From Vigna angularis (taxonomy: Eukaryota; Streptophyta; Magnoliopsida; Fabales; Fabaceae): a stretch of 64,000 nt of DNA. Both the position numbers and the translations under genes were made by a program. The stretch spans positions 1,116,001-1,180,000 of the forward strand of contig NC_068974.1 in assembly GCF_016808095.1 (NCBI RefSeq), written 5' to 3'. A model generated the notes under the pieces. The model ran no database searches, was not told the origin of the DNA, and saw only the letters and a list, made by a program, of their open reading frames with translations. Positions 1 through 11,678 of the stretch are shown one piece after another. Position 1 is the stretch's first letter. Every line of letters starts with the position of its first letter.

Positions 1-909
1 CACCAAAATAGGTTATTGTCAAATTATGATTAAATAATGAACATGATTGAGTTATGTGGATAAGAGGTTATGAATTGTTGATTTGATGAAATGTTGGAGT
101 GGATAAGAGGGTATGAAATGTTGGAGTGGATATAAGAAATCATTGCTTATGAAATGATGTTTACTACGGGGAGTAGTATGTGCGATTTATACCATGAGAG
201 CTTGATATGAGCAAAGTAACACCTGAGGTTTATGAAAGCAGGCAGAAAGTGGTCTAACCATAAGGCTTTGACATAAATATATGGTTCATAAGTTTTATAG
301 AAGCAGGCAGAGAGAGGTCTGACCATAAGGCTTCAGAAAGTAAGACATAGTATACAGGTGAGGCTTAAGGAAGCAGGCAGAGAGCGGTCTGACCATAAGG
401 CTTCGTGAGTAAGCATGGTACACTTGTAAGGTTTATGAAAATGAGGAAGATGATTTTGATAATGATGAATTAATGACATCGGGATAATGATATTTTATCA
501 ATTGCAGAAATACATGATTGAAATATTTTATTACAAGTTTAATGATTTATATGATATGGTTGGCTTACCCTTATTTGTTTATGCTATGATCATATAACTT
601 ATGTTATATGTGAATAGATAATGTTGCAGATGCGGTTGAAAAAGCTTAGAGATGAGAGAGATGCAAGGAAAAACTTTCAGGGATATTTTGTAAAAAGAAT
701 AAATTTGTATTGGAAAAATTATGTGGTGTAAAACTTATAAGCTGAAATTTTTAATTTATGTTAAGTGGTGAAGACTATATTGTTTGAAGTTTGTAAGTTT
801 GGTATTATACTTTGGAAGAATTGAAATAAAGTTTGATTGTTTATAGAAGATATCAAATTAATTTAGTCTCTACTATCAGTAATACCCTTTAAAATATTAG
901 GGTGTTACA
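1..909 (+). mobile_element. 3' part of an LTR (5' end outside window)
   Basis: The tract has no coding potential and ends in GGGTGTTACA at 900-909, the classic 3' terminus of plant LTRs that begin TGTAACACCC. Immediately after it (from about 912) comes a Copia reverse transcriptase reading frame starting YGLKQAP, so the LTR was inserted into, or recombined onto, an older Copia pol gene. The LTR start and its target duplication lie outside the window, so solo LTR versus complete element cannot be decided. The superfamily is not certain. Confidence 0.6.
236..406 (+). repeat. Three imperfect copies of a ~35-bp motif inside the LTR
   Basis: The motif AAGCAGGCAGAGAG followed by GGTCTGACCATAAGGCTT occurs at 236, 301 and 371. 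Spacing is 65 and 70 bp, with a few substitutions per copy. Short internal repeats like this are common in plant LTR U3 regions. No function can be assigned from sequence. Confidence 0.7.
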
Positions 910-2045
910 TATATGGGCTAAAACAAGCACCTATGAAATGTTAAGTGAATTCCTACTAAATAGTAATTTTTAAAGAGTTAAAGTTGATTCTACACTCTAT
1001 CAAGAAAAGCTAGAAATGATCTTCTATTTGTGTAAATATATGTAGATGACATAATTTTTTGCTCCACTAATCCACTATTATGTTAAGAGTTTTCTAAGTG
1101 TATGTAAGAAGAATTTGAAATGTCCATGACGGGAGAACTTAACTTCTTTCTTGGACTAAAAGTGAAACAAAGCATAAAAGACATCTTTATCCATCAATCA
1201 AAATACTACACTAAGCTACTAAATAAGTTTAAGATGGACAATTGTAAAGAAACCTCAACTACAATGGACACAAATTACTATTTAAAAAAAGATGAGACTG
1301 GTAAGGGTGTAGACCAAACAATTTATAGAGGTATGATTGGCTCCCTACTTTATCTACTGCCAGTCATCCAAATATAATGCATAATTCATGTGTTTATGTA
1401 AGATTTCATTTGTGTTCAAAGGAGTCACACCTTACTATTGTCACGAGGATAATGAAGTACCTAAAAGAAACTAAAACACTAGGTTTATGGTATCCAAGGG
1501 GTGCAAACATGTCACTCATAGGGTATAGTGATTCAGAATATGGGGGTTGTAAAGTTGATAGAAAAAGCACTAGTGGCATATATCACTTACTAGGTTGCTC
1601 CTTAGTCTCATGACGCTCAAAGAAACAAGTTTGTGTAGCATTATCCACTACTAAAGTTGAGTACATTACAATTGGTAGTTATTGTGCTCAATCAATATGA
1701 ATAAAAAGCCAATTAGAAGACTATGGTATCTACCTAGATCAAATACCACTTAAGTGTGACAATACTAGTGCTATAAACCTAACTAAAAATCCTATTCTTC
1801 ATTCCAAGACTAGGCATATAGAGATCAAACATCACTTCATAAGGGATCATGTTTCAAAAGAAGAATGTATGATTGAATACATTGATACCACTCATCAATT
1901 AACCTACATTTTCACTAAACCACTTTCTAAGGATAAATTCTACACCATTAGAAATGAATTAGGCATCTTAGATGTTGATGTTCATCCTAATAAAGTAGAA
2001 ATTACATTGCTCTGCCTATATTAAGAGATTCTGTAATCGATCAAG
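910..2045 (+). pseudogene. Copia pol fragment, copy 1 (RT C-terminal part and RNase H), broken
   Basis: This is the 3' part of a Ty1/copia polyprotein. The RT motif YGLKQAP starts at 912, the catalytic YVDD motif is at 1039-1050, GELNFFLGL follows at about 1131, and the RNase H end (HIEIKHHFIRDH, then FTKPL) lies around 1818-1926. It is dead. In-frame TAA codons replace probable Gln codons at 1033, 1084 and 1105. TGA codons replace Trp at 1611 and 1698. One frameshift lies near 1350-1360. The 5' part of pol is missing because of the LTR at 1-909. Bases 980-2045 are the first unit of the five-fold array. Confidence 0.9.
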
Positions 2046-3111
2046 AAAGTTGATTCTACACTCTATCAAGAAAAGCTAGAAATGATCTTCTATTTGTGTA
2101 AATATATGTAGATGACATAATTTTTTGCTCCACTAATCCACTATTATGTTAAGAGTTTTCTAAGTGTATGTAAGAAGAATTTGAAATGTCCATGACGGGA
2201 GAACTTAACTTCTTTCTTGGACTAAAAGTGAAACAAAGCATAAAAGACATCTTTATCCATCAATCAAAATACTACACTAAGCTACTAAATAAGTTCAAGA
2301 TGGACAATTGTAAAGAAACCTCAACTACAATGGACACAAATTACTATTTAAAAAAAGATGAGACTGGTAAGGGTGTAGACCAAACAATTTATAGAGGTAT
2401 GATTGGCTCCCTACTTTATCTACTGCCAGTCATCCAAATATAATGCATAATTCATGTGTTTATGTAAGATTTCATTTGTGTTCAAAGGAGTCACACCTTA
2501 CTATTGTCACGAGGATAATGAAGTACCTAAAAGAAACTAAAACACTAGGTTTATGGTATCCAAGGGGTGCAAACATGTCACTCATAGGGTATAGTGATTC
2601 AGAATATGGGGGTTGTAAAGTTGATAGAAAAAGCACTAGTGGCATATATCACTTACTAGGTTGCTCCTTAGTCTCATGACGCTCAAAGAAACAAGTTTGT
2701 GTAGCATTATCCACTACTAAAGTTGAGTACATTACAATTGGTAGTTATTGTGCTCAATCAATATGAATAAAAAGCCAATTAGAAGACTATGGTATCTACC
2801 TAGATCAAATACCACTTAAGTGTGACAATACTAGTGCTATAAACCTAACTAAAAATCCTATTCTTCATTCCAAGACTAAGCATATAGAGATCAAACATCA
2901 CTTCATAAGGGATCATGTTTCAAAAGAAGAATGTATGATTGAATACATTGATACCACTCATCAATTAACCTACATTTTCACTAAACCACTTTCTAAGGAT
3001 AAATTCTACACCATTAGAAATGAATTAGGCATCTTAGATGTTGATGTTCATCCTAATAAAGTAGAAATTACATTGCTCTGCCTATATTAAGAGATTCTGT
3101 AATCGATCAAG
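2046..3111 (+). pseudogene. Copia RT/RNase H fragment, array copy 2
   Basis: Second 1066-bp unit, with open stretches 2186-2443 and 2443-2679. It begins inside the RT domain just upstream of YVDD and ends after the RNase H domain. It carries the same stops and frameshift as copy 1 and has C and A at the two sites that differ in copy 1. The junction with copy 1 at 2041-2050 reads TCAAG then AAAGT. Confidence 0.9.
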
Positions 3112-4177
3112 AAAGTTGATTCTACACTCTATCAAGAAAAGCTAGAAATGATCTTCTATTTGTGTAAATATATGTAGATGACATAATTTTTTGCTCCACT
3201 AATCCACTATTATGTTAAGAGTTTTCTAAGTGTATGTAAGAAGAATTTGAAATGTCCATGACGGGAGAACTTAACTTCTTTCTTGGACTAAAAGTGAAAC
3301 AAAGCATAAAAGACATCTTTATCCATCAATCAAAATACTACACTAAGCTACTAAATAAGTTCAAGATGGACAATTGTAAAGAAACCTCAACTACAATGGA
3401 CACAAATTACTATTTAAAAAAAGATGAGACTGGTAAGGGTGTAGACCAAACAATTTATAGAGGTATGATTGGCTCCCTACTTTATCTACTGCCAGTCATC
3501 CAAATATAATGCATAATTCATGTGTTTATGTAAGATTTCATTTGTGTTCAAAGGAGTCACACCTTACTATTGTCACGAGGATAATGAAGTACCTAAAAGA
3601 AACTAAAACACTAGGTTTATGGTATCCAAGGGGTGCAAACATGTCACTCATAGGGTATAGTGATTCAGAATATGGGGGTTGTAAAGTTGATAGAAAAAGC
3701 ACTAGTGGCATATATCACTTACTAGGTTGCTCCTTAGTCTCATGACGCTCAAAGAAACAAGTTTGTGTAGCATTATCCACTACTAAAGTTGAGTACATTA
3801 CAATTGGTAGTTATTGTGCTCAATCAATATGAATAAAAAGCCAATTAGAAGACTATGGTATCTACCTAGATCAAATACCACTTAAGTGTGACAATACTAG
3901 TGCTATAAACCTAACTAAAAATCCTATTCTTCATTCCAAGACTAAGCATATAGAGATCAAACATCACTTCATAAGGGATCATGTTTCAAAAGAAGAATGT
4001 ATGATTGAATACATTGATACCACTCATCAATTAACCTACATTTTCACTAAACCACTTTCTAAGGATAAATTCTACACCATTAGAAATGAATTAGGCATCT
4101 TAGATGTTGATGTTCATCCTAATAAAGTAGAAATTACATTGCTCTGCCTATATTAAGAGATTCTGTAATCGATCAAG
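3112..4177 (+). pseudogene. Copia RT/RNase H fragment, array copy 3
   Basis: Third unit, with open stretches 3252-3509 and 3509-3745. No difference from copy 2 was seen by eye over the 1066 bp. Confidence 0.9.
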
Positions 4178-5243
4178 AAAGTTGATTCTACACTCTATCA
4201 AGAAAAGCTAGAAATGATCTTCTATTTGTGTAAATATATGTAGATGACATAATTTTTTGCTCCACTAATCCACTATTATGTTAAGAGTTTTCTAAGTGTA
4301 TGTAAGAAGAATTTGAAATGTCCATGACGGGAGAACTTAACTTCTTTCTTGGACTAAAAGTGAAACAAAGCATAAAAGACATCTTTATCCATCAATCAAA
4401 ATACTACACTAAGCTACTAAATAAGTTCAAGATGGACAATTGTAAAGAAACCTCAACTACAATGGACACAAATTACTATTTAAAAAAAGATGAGACTGGT
4501 AAGGGTGTAGACCAAACAATTTATAGAGGTATGATTGGCTCCCTACTTTATCTACTGCCAGTCATCCAAATATAATGCATAATTCATGTGTTTATGTAAG
4601 ATTTCATTTGTGTTCAAAGGAGTCACACCTTACTATTGTCACGAGGATAATGAAGTACCTAAAAGAAACTAAAACACTAGGTTTATGGTATCCAAGGGGT
4701 GCAAACATGTCACTCATAGGGTATAGTGATTCAGAATATGGGGGTTGTAAAGTTGATAGAAAAAGCACTAGTGGCATATATCACTTACTAGGTTGCTCCT
4801 TAGTCTCATGACGCTCAAAGAAACAAGTTTGTGTAGCATTATCCACTACTAAAGTTGAGTACATTACAATTGGTAGTTATTGTGCTCAATCAATATGAAT
4901 AAAAAGCCAATTAGAAGACTATGGTATCTACCTAGATCAAATACCACTTAAGTGTGACAATACTAGTGCTATAAACCTAACTAAAAATCCTATTCTTCAT
5001 TCCAAGACTAAGCATATAGAGATCAAACATCACTTCATAAGGGATCATGTTTCAAAAGAAGAATGTATGATTGAATACATTGATACCACTCATCAATTAA
5101 CCTACATTTTCACTAAACCACTTTCTAAGGATAAATTCTACACCATTAGAAATGAATTAGGCATCTTAGATGTTGATGTTCATCCTAATAAAGTAGAAAT
5201 TACATTGCTCTGCCTATATTAAGAGATTCTGTAATCGATCAAG
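4178..5243 (+). pseudogene. Copia RT/RNase H fragment, array copy 4
   Basis: Fourth unit, with open stretches 4318-4575 and 4575-4811. No difference from copies 2 and 3 was seen by eye. Confidence 0.9.
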
Positions 5244-6305
5244 AAAGTTGATTCTACACTCTATCAAGAAAAGCTAGAAATGATCTTCTATTTGTGTAAA
5301 TATATGTAGATGACATAATTTTTTGCTCCACTAATCCACTATTATGTTAAGAGTTTTCTAAGTGTATGTAAGAAGAATTTGAAATGTCCATGACGGGAGA
5401 ACTTAACTTCTTTCTTGGACTAAAAGTGAAACAAAGCATAAAAGACATCTTTATCCATCAATCAAAATACTACACTAAGCTACTAAATAAGTTCAAGATG
5501 GACAATTGTAAAGAAACCTCAACTACAATGGACACAAATTACTATTTAAAAAAAGATGAGACTGGTAAGGGTGTAGACCAAACAATTTATAGAGGTATGA
5601 TTGGCTCCCTACTTTATCTACTGCCAGTCATCCAAATATAATGCATAATTCATGTGTTTATGTAAGATTTCATTTGTGTTCAAAGGAGTCACACCTTACT
5701 ATTGTCACGAGGATAATGAAGTACCTAAAAGAAACTAAAACACTAGGTTTATGGTATCCAAGGGGTGCAAACATGTCACTCATAGGGTATAGTGATTCAG
5801 AATATGGGGGTTGTAAAGTTGATAGAAAAAGCACTAGTGGCATATATCACTTACTAGGTTGCTCCTTAGTCTCATGACGCTCAAAGAAACAAGTTTGTGT
5901 AGCATTATCCACTACTAAAGTTGAGTACATTACAATTGGTAGTTATTGTGCTCAATCAATATGAATAAAAAGCCAATTAGAAGACTATGGTATCTACCTA
6001 GATCAAATACCACTTAAGTGTGACAATACTAGTGCTATAAACCTAACTAAAAATCCTATTCTTCATTCCAAGACTAAGCATATAGAGATCAAACATCACT
6101 TCATAAGGGATCATGTTTCAAAAGAAGAATGTATGATTGAATACATTGATACCACTCATCAATTAACCTACATTTTCACTAAACCACTTTCTAAGGATAA
6201 ATTCTACACCATTAGAAATGAATTAGGCATCTTAGATGTTGATGTTCATCCTAATAAAGTAGAAATTACATTGCTCTGCCTATATTAAGAGATTCTGTAA
6301 TCGAT
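5244..6305 (+). pseudogene. Copia RT/RNase H fragment, array copy 5 (last)
   Basis: Fifth unit, with open stretches 5384-5641 and 5641-5877. It matches the other units up to TAATCGAT at 6298-6305, then continues into unique sequence with TTATTCC instead of restarting a unit. This marks the natural 3' flank of the original Copia relic. The following 350 bp (6306-6650) hold several TAATCGATTA-like motifs and no gene. Confidence 0.9.
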
Positions 6306-6654
6306 TATTCCTTCTAAGATCATTCATAACAAGTTGCAAAATTGTTCTATGTTTTAATCAATTAGCTCACTTATCTAATCGATTAGTAAACTTGGTTCAC
6401 TTAATTGCATCTATTCTTTTCTATTTTAATCGATTACATCTTTTCATTAATTGATTATGTACGATCATTATTATATCCATATATGTTTAAAAGTTGAAGT
6501 CCTGAAGTAGAGGTAAAGCCATAACAACTAACATTGAATGTTTGAATTTAAATATGTTAAAGACCTATAAACCCTAACCTTTTCTACATCATCTCTCACA
6601 CACAAAACCCTACTCCTCTTTGCACAAAGCATTACTTCCAAATCCAAGAGATTT

Positions 6655-7725
6655 AAACGTGTTGCAAAGAAAACAAGGGTTGTTGACCTTAATGGCTGGA
6701 TTAGTGACGATGAAGCACAAACAAACTTCATCTACTATTGGTAAATACAAAGCATTATCACCCATAAATACCTAGACATCCAATACTTTTGCAATGAATG
6801 GTTTCTCTTCCATGACTAGTTGTCTCACCAGGGCTTGAACTGTTTTATGCAGATGACAGGTACATGTTACCCCAATCTCACCAGAGTTTTCTATGCAAAC
6901 ATGAAAGTTCTCGATGATATTGTTACCTAAATATTAGGCAACAATATTAGGCTTGATGAAGAAATTTGGACCACAATAGCTAGCTTTTGCCCTAGAGGTC
7001 TGAAATCCCATCATGGGTTTCCTATACTTCAGAAGCTTGCCCTGTATCAGTCTTGTCTCAACTACCCACATAAACCTACAGACTACATTCTCTTTAAAGC
7101 AGAAGGCATAAACGAGATGGCAGACTCTATGTGTTTGTCCTAGCATGGATTATCCTTCCCAAGGAGAGCAACCATGCTCAACTCACATTAGAAGACATCT
7201 ATTTGATTCATGCGTTGAAGGAGAAAATCCAAACTGATTGGGCCGATGTGATCAGTGACAACATGATTAAGGCTACAAGGCTTCCAACGAAAATTTTGCC
7301 TTATGTTGTGTTTTTTTAAAAGGTATTTAAATTTATTAAAGTTGATCCTCAAGACGAGGTCTCCATGGGCTTCACAAACTCTAACAAGATTGCATGCACT
7401 ACTCTGCATCACATGGGGTTAAGAAAAAATGATGATGGTTGAGCCTTTAAGGATGAACCTCAAGCTCATAAAGGAGAAGATGTGGATTCAATTAATGTGG
7501 ACATGTCTCACATTACTCCTATTATTAGGCCTAAAAATGATTTTTAAAAGTGTGTCCTAAAGCAACTAAAAACATTGGTCTCACATTACTCCACATACAT
7601 GTCACATTTTGATGCCTTAGATAAGGAGATTGCTTTTATTCACCAACAACTTAAGGAATAAAATATTAAGGTAGATGGATCTGAGGTTGAAGAGGAAGGA
7701 GAGGAGGATGAAGATTCTGAATGAT
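6655..7725 (+). pseudogene. Dead plant-transposon-protein ORF (Transposase_32-like)
   Basis: Several blocks resemble the 'putative plant transposon protein' domain found in many legume repeats. They are KTRVVDLNGWISDDEA at about 6675-6720, YPNLTRVFYANMKV at about 6865-6910, and NHAQLTLEDIYLIHALKEKI followed by DVISDNMIKATRLP at about 7161-7290. An acidic tail of Glu and Asp codons ends at TGA 7723-7725. The blocks lie in different frames and are broken by many stops (for example TAA at 6740), so nothing full length can be made. Such ORFs usually sit inside larger retroelements; the neighbouring LTRs were not identified. Family assignment is from memory of the domain's look. Confidence 0.7.
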
Positions 7726-7769
7726 CTAACTATTGAGCGATAACTCTCTTTAGACATTTGTTTCTTATT

Positions 7770-8085
7770 GGCTTAATACCTTATTTTGTCCCCAGTTTCG
7801 CTCGGAAATGTCAAATTAGTCCATCCTTTAAAAAATGCGTCAATTACATCCTCACTTAATAAAATTTGCATCAATGAAATCTCTTCCGTTAAATCCGTAC
7901 AAACGGCGTTAATTATTTTTCTCTTTCTTCTACTTCCTCAATTAACGCCGTTTGTACGGATTTAATGGAAGGGATTTCATTGATACAAATTTTATTAAGT
8001 GAGGACGTAATTGACGCATTTTTTTAAAGGATGGACTAATTTGATATTGTCGAGCGAAACTGGAGACAAAATAGGGTATTAAGCC
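7770..8085. mobile_element. Foldback MITE of Mutator type with perfect 9-bp target duplication
   Basis: The two arms (about 7770-7908 and 7948-8085) are near-perfect inverted copies, beginning GGCTTAATACC and ending GGTATTAAGCC, separated by a short T/C-rich loop. Both flanks carry TTTCTTATT (7761-7769 and 8086-8094), a perfect 9-bp direct repeat as made by Mutator-like transposases. No ORF is present. The element is non-autonomous and its transcript could fold into one long hairpin. It lies about 45 bp past the end of the dead transposon ORF. Confidence 0.92.
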
Positions 8086-8094
8086 TTTCTTATT

Positions 8095-10890
8095 TGGGTT
8101 GTTATCATTCCTACTAAACTCAATTTATTATATTTGCTCTGTTTATTTTCTTTGTTTTAGAACTTTTGGTTGATTGTATATTTGTTCCATTTAAGAACTC
8201 TTATCTAATTGTATATTTGACTGAACTTGTTATATATGCATCTCGTGTCTACTATGTTTTATATTATATATTTTTGCTAATGTCTAAAGGCAAAAAAAAA
8301 ATCAATGCAAAATGCAAGAACATGGAGGTTGGCCAATATAAAAAAGGAGAAGATTATTGATTGGAGGAGCTAACCATTCTTTATGATACTCCAAATCTGG
8401 TTAATTTGTTTTTAATATGTTTAAATGTTCTTGTTAAAATTATCTAATTGCTAAAATATGTTAAAATGCATGTGTTGTAGAACCACGTTATTTAGTGATT
8501 ATTAAATTTGTTAAATATGCTAAGCAGGAAGCTTAGTCTCTATTTTAATCAATTAATTTATTTACTTAATGAACTAAAATTATCTATATTATTAAATATG
8601 TTGAAAATGAAAATCAAGAAGTTAAGCTCTTTGTTTTTAATCAATTAAGTTATTTATTTAATTGATTAAAATTGTCAATATTATGTTTTTATTATATATA
8701 TAGATTTAGTTCCTTTTTCAAGTAAAAAAAACATTATAAAATCATCCAGTTATTGAGAAAAAACATCCTTTTGAACATTTTTGAAAAGTAAGAATATCAA
8801 TTGAGTGAAATCAAGCTTGCAAGAATGAATGGAATAAGCTAAAGAATGATTATTTCTAGTTTTCTGTGTAAAATTTGTACCGAAGATGTATCTCTTTTTT
8901 TTTTTTTTTACTTTTCTGTAATTTCTGATTACTATTGCATCATTTGCTATACAAGCAAAGTTCTTAAGATGAGTGTGTGCATCCTCACCATTAGAAACTA
9001 TTCTTGTTTTATTAGAGATATATATTACATAAATCTCAACTTTTTTATAATAATTTTTTTTAAGTCAGATTATTTGAAAAAAGATTAGATGTAAACTTTT
9101 TAAGAATTGAATCCGTATTAAATCGTGTATATCTTATCGTTTTAAGTCTTAAAAAGTTAAAAAGTTCAATTCAAAGAATTTTAATACATCAAATTTTTTC
9201 AAAAAAGAATAAAACGATTTCAATCTTTTTTAGTTGAAATATCTTGATCTGTGATTCTAACAATTTGAAAAGTCAAACTTAAAGAAATTCAGTTATAAAA
9301 TTAAGAGTCCCAACATAATATAAATAAAACATAAAAAAAATACAAATTTATTATTTTAAAGTTTTAGATTTAAAATATAGAAATCTTTCTCTTTATAAAT
9401 AAATTCAGGACTCAGATTCAATTTTTCTGCTTACCTATTCACTCCTCATTATATGTACACGTAATAATTTTTTTCTTTTCGTATTTAAAATCCTATTTAA
9501 AACATTTTGATGTATATGTTGTTAAATGTATGTTAAATTTCTCTTAAAAGTGTTAAATATATTTTTAGTTCATAAAAATTAAAATTAGTTTTTTTTAATT
9601 TAATTTAATTATTTATTTTTAAATTATATAAATTTAATCTTTTTAATTAAATATTAATTTTATTTAATATTTTAATCATATTTTCAATTGACATTGAAAT
9701 AGAAATAAAAACATGAAAGTCAAATAATTCTAACAAAATAAACTAAATTTATACATTTCTTTTTTTTAAAATTATTTTTAATTTTTACTTAAAAAAATTA
9801 TTTTTAATTTTCACTTAAAATAAAAAATAAAAACATATTTATTCTTTAAATTAATAATCCCCTATTTTAACATTTTTAAATTTAAAATAATTATTATTAA
9901 TAAAATAATATTTTTCAAATATTATCATCATCTGGATCATTACACATACCAAGAACAATGCATAGATCAGAACTGCCACAGGGGAATCTAAAATTGTCAC
10001 AATCTCATAAGAAAAACATTCCTGAAACATTTTCTATTTGTTTTTTTCCCAAAGAGATAAACCCTATATTAAACCCACATCACTATGCAAAGATAAGGAC
10101 AAATTTTGCTTGTTTGGTTTGAAAACTTTCCCAATATCAAAAGTGATTTCAGACAAAATTGAAAGAACTTTACCAATGGAGATGAAATAAAGCAAAGAAT
10201 TAAAGAGATATTATTATTTAATAACATCTAAAAACAAAAATTGTTTCATATATTATTCATATTCATTTCTCTTTTACATTACAAAGCAATGCTCAGAATT
10301 CTATCATTGAAGACAATTTATACCCTACATTCCCATAAAAAAGAAAGTTTCTCTTTCCTTTTTCCTTAGACATTTCTCTTATTTTTGTGAAATCTATTAT
10401 TATCATTGCTATTATTTTATCTTTAACTATTCCAATCTTTGAAAAAGAATACAAAATAACAATAAAAATTATTAAAACAGTGTCGTCCTACTTTCAAAAC
10501 ACTAAAATATTTAAAAGATAATAATAATTTTACTTTTTTCCACCGGCATTTATTACGTAGCCAAGTGGCACTACCTTTGTGGTTCAAATCTCGACTGAAG
10601 ATTAGGACCAAATTAATGAAAGCACATTAAAAAAAATATCATTCGTAGAAAATGATAATCCTTACAAATATATTATTTTTTTTATCACAATTTTTGTAAC
10701 GATCAAAAATATAAAAAAAATAGAAAAATGAGAGAATCTGACACCCACTAAATTTGGCAGAAACATGTAATGAATAATTTATTTTAAAAAATGTGTTTCG
10801 ATATTTTAACGACCTAATGTGTGGGGACTGTATTTATGTAATTTTTAAATAAAAATATATATAAATAAAAGCACTTCTGAATCATCCGAT
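8095..10890. other. AT-rich intergenic stretch without a recognisable gene
   Basis: The sequence is dominated by A/T runs. Two diverged copies of an ATCAATTAA-rich segment lie near 8540-8600 and 8637-8690. Small open frames (8166-8360, 8846-9088, 10423-10611) show low-complexity translations and no domain. I see no RNA gene or intact transposon end here. Confidence 0.6.
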
Positions 10891-11214
10891 GAACACTGAA
10901 AATTCCATTATTCTTTCTATGCAAGGTTACAAGATGTGATCAAATTGAACATAAAACACCTCAGATGAAAAAGAAGAAGAAAAAAAAAAACAACTCACAC
11001 ATTACAACAATAATCCGTGGCAAAGTCAAAAGTGCTGAAGAACAAACTCATAGCACCGTACACGATTTATTGCAGATTGGGAATGGATGTTAAGCAAAAC
11101 ATACAAAGAAAAATCAAGAACCACAAAAAAGGGTCCAAGAAAAAGAAAAGAAAAAAAAAGGAGAAATATATTTACAACAACATGTGTTCTTTGAGTTCAT
11201 GAAATTTGAGAAAT

Positions 11215-11421
11215 CTACCTCATGTTGTTGTTGCAGAGCATGAAATCCAACATCCTTGACCAAGCTACTCGTAGCCGAGGATAAACCCTGTTCCTGTAAC
11301 TTCTTGATTCTCTGACAACATACTCCATTGTTTCCACAAACAGATTCAAGCTTCTGATCGGTGGCACATAAAGGGTCAGAGGAACTGTGGAGAAAGCCAC
11401 TGTGAAGAACAGCTGCAACAT
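11215..11421 (-). CDS. Small 68-residue plant protein with N-terminal hydrophobic segment
   Basis: The frame is open from 11682, but I place the start at the ATG 11419-11421. A TATA element lies at about 11664-11675, downstream of the longer frame's first ATG, and the intervening 200 bases look like a CT-rich plant leader. The start context is GAAGAAGAA-ATG. The product begins with a hydrophobic stretch (residues about 3-21, LQLFFTVAFSTVPLTLYV). A PPIRSLNLFVETME block and an Arg-rich tail (about residues 42-60) follow. Similar short proteins in other plants are, as far as I recall, annotated only as hypothetical or transmembrane. It could be membrane-anchored; no reaction can be assigned. A single-exon gene is assumed. 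The 3' UTR probably runs toward 10900. Confidence 0.65.
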   Translation of the reverse strand: MLQLFFTVAFSTVPLTLYVPPIRSLNLFVETMEYVVRESRSYRNRVYPRLRVAWSRMLDFMLCNNNMR

Positions 11422-11659
11422 TTCTTCTTCTTTTTCTAATTCTTTTATGACCCACTTGGAGAAAGCTTGCAAAGGTGGAAGCTTTGGATTCAGGAAGAAA
11501 AAGGGTCTTTGGATTTGGATTTGGATTCGGGTTTTGTTTGAGTTTCTGAAATTTTTGTGAATGGTGTTAGAGAAGAAGAAAGAAAGACTTTGACTAGTAA
11601 GAGATAAGGGAGAGAGAGTTCTGGAATCTCGATGTAGGTTGAAGCAACTCAAACTCCAA

Positions 11660-11678
11660 AAATCTATATATATTATGG
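11660..11678 (-). promoter_or_regulatory. TATA box of the 68-residue gene
   Basis: Read on the minus strand the sequence is CATAATATATATAGA. A transcription start about 30 bases downstream (near 11635) would give a leader of about 215 nt rich in CT before the ATG at 11421. This decides against the longer 155-codon frame that begins at 11682. Confidence 0.6.

Larger units (their letters stand above)
980..6305 (+). repeat. Five-copy head-to-tail array of a 1066-bp Copia pol segment
   Basis: Units start at 980, 2046, 3112, 4178 and 5244; the period is exactly 1066 bp with no indels. The last unit departs from the others at 6306, where unique sequence resumes. By eye, units 2 to 5 are identical, while unit 1 differs at two sites: T instead of C at about 1230 and G instead of A at about 1813. 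Every unit carries the same premature stops and the same frameshift, so the segment was already dead when it was amplified. An assembly artefact cannot be excluded from sequence alone. Confidence 0.95.

Noticed and set aside
6934..7412. Minus-strand frames as genes
   Set aside because: They are antisense shadows of the broken transposon-protein ORF.
10570..10595. GGTTCAAATC as tRNA B box
   Set aside because: No matching A box or stem structure upstream.
11114..11455. 113-codon minus-strand frame overlapping the small gene
   Set aside because: Different phase, no hydrophobic-basic pattern or family resemblance; a shadow of the real frame.
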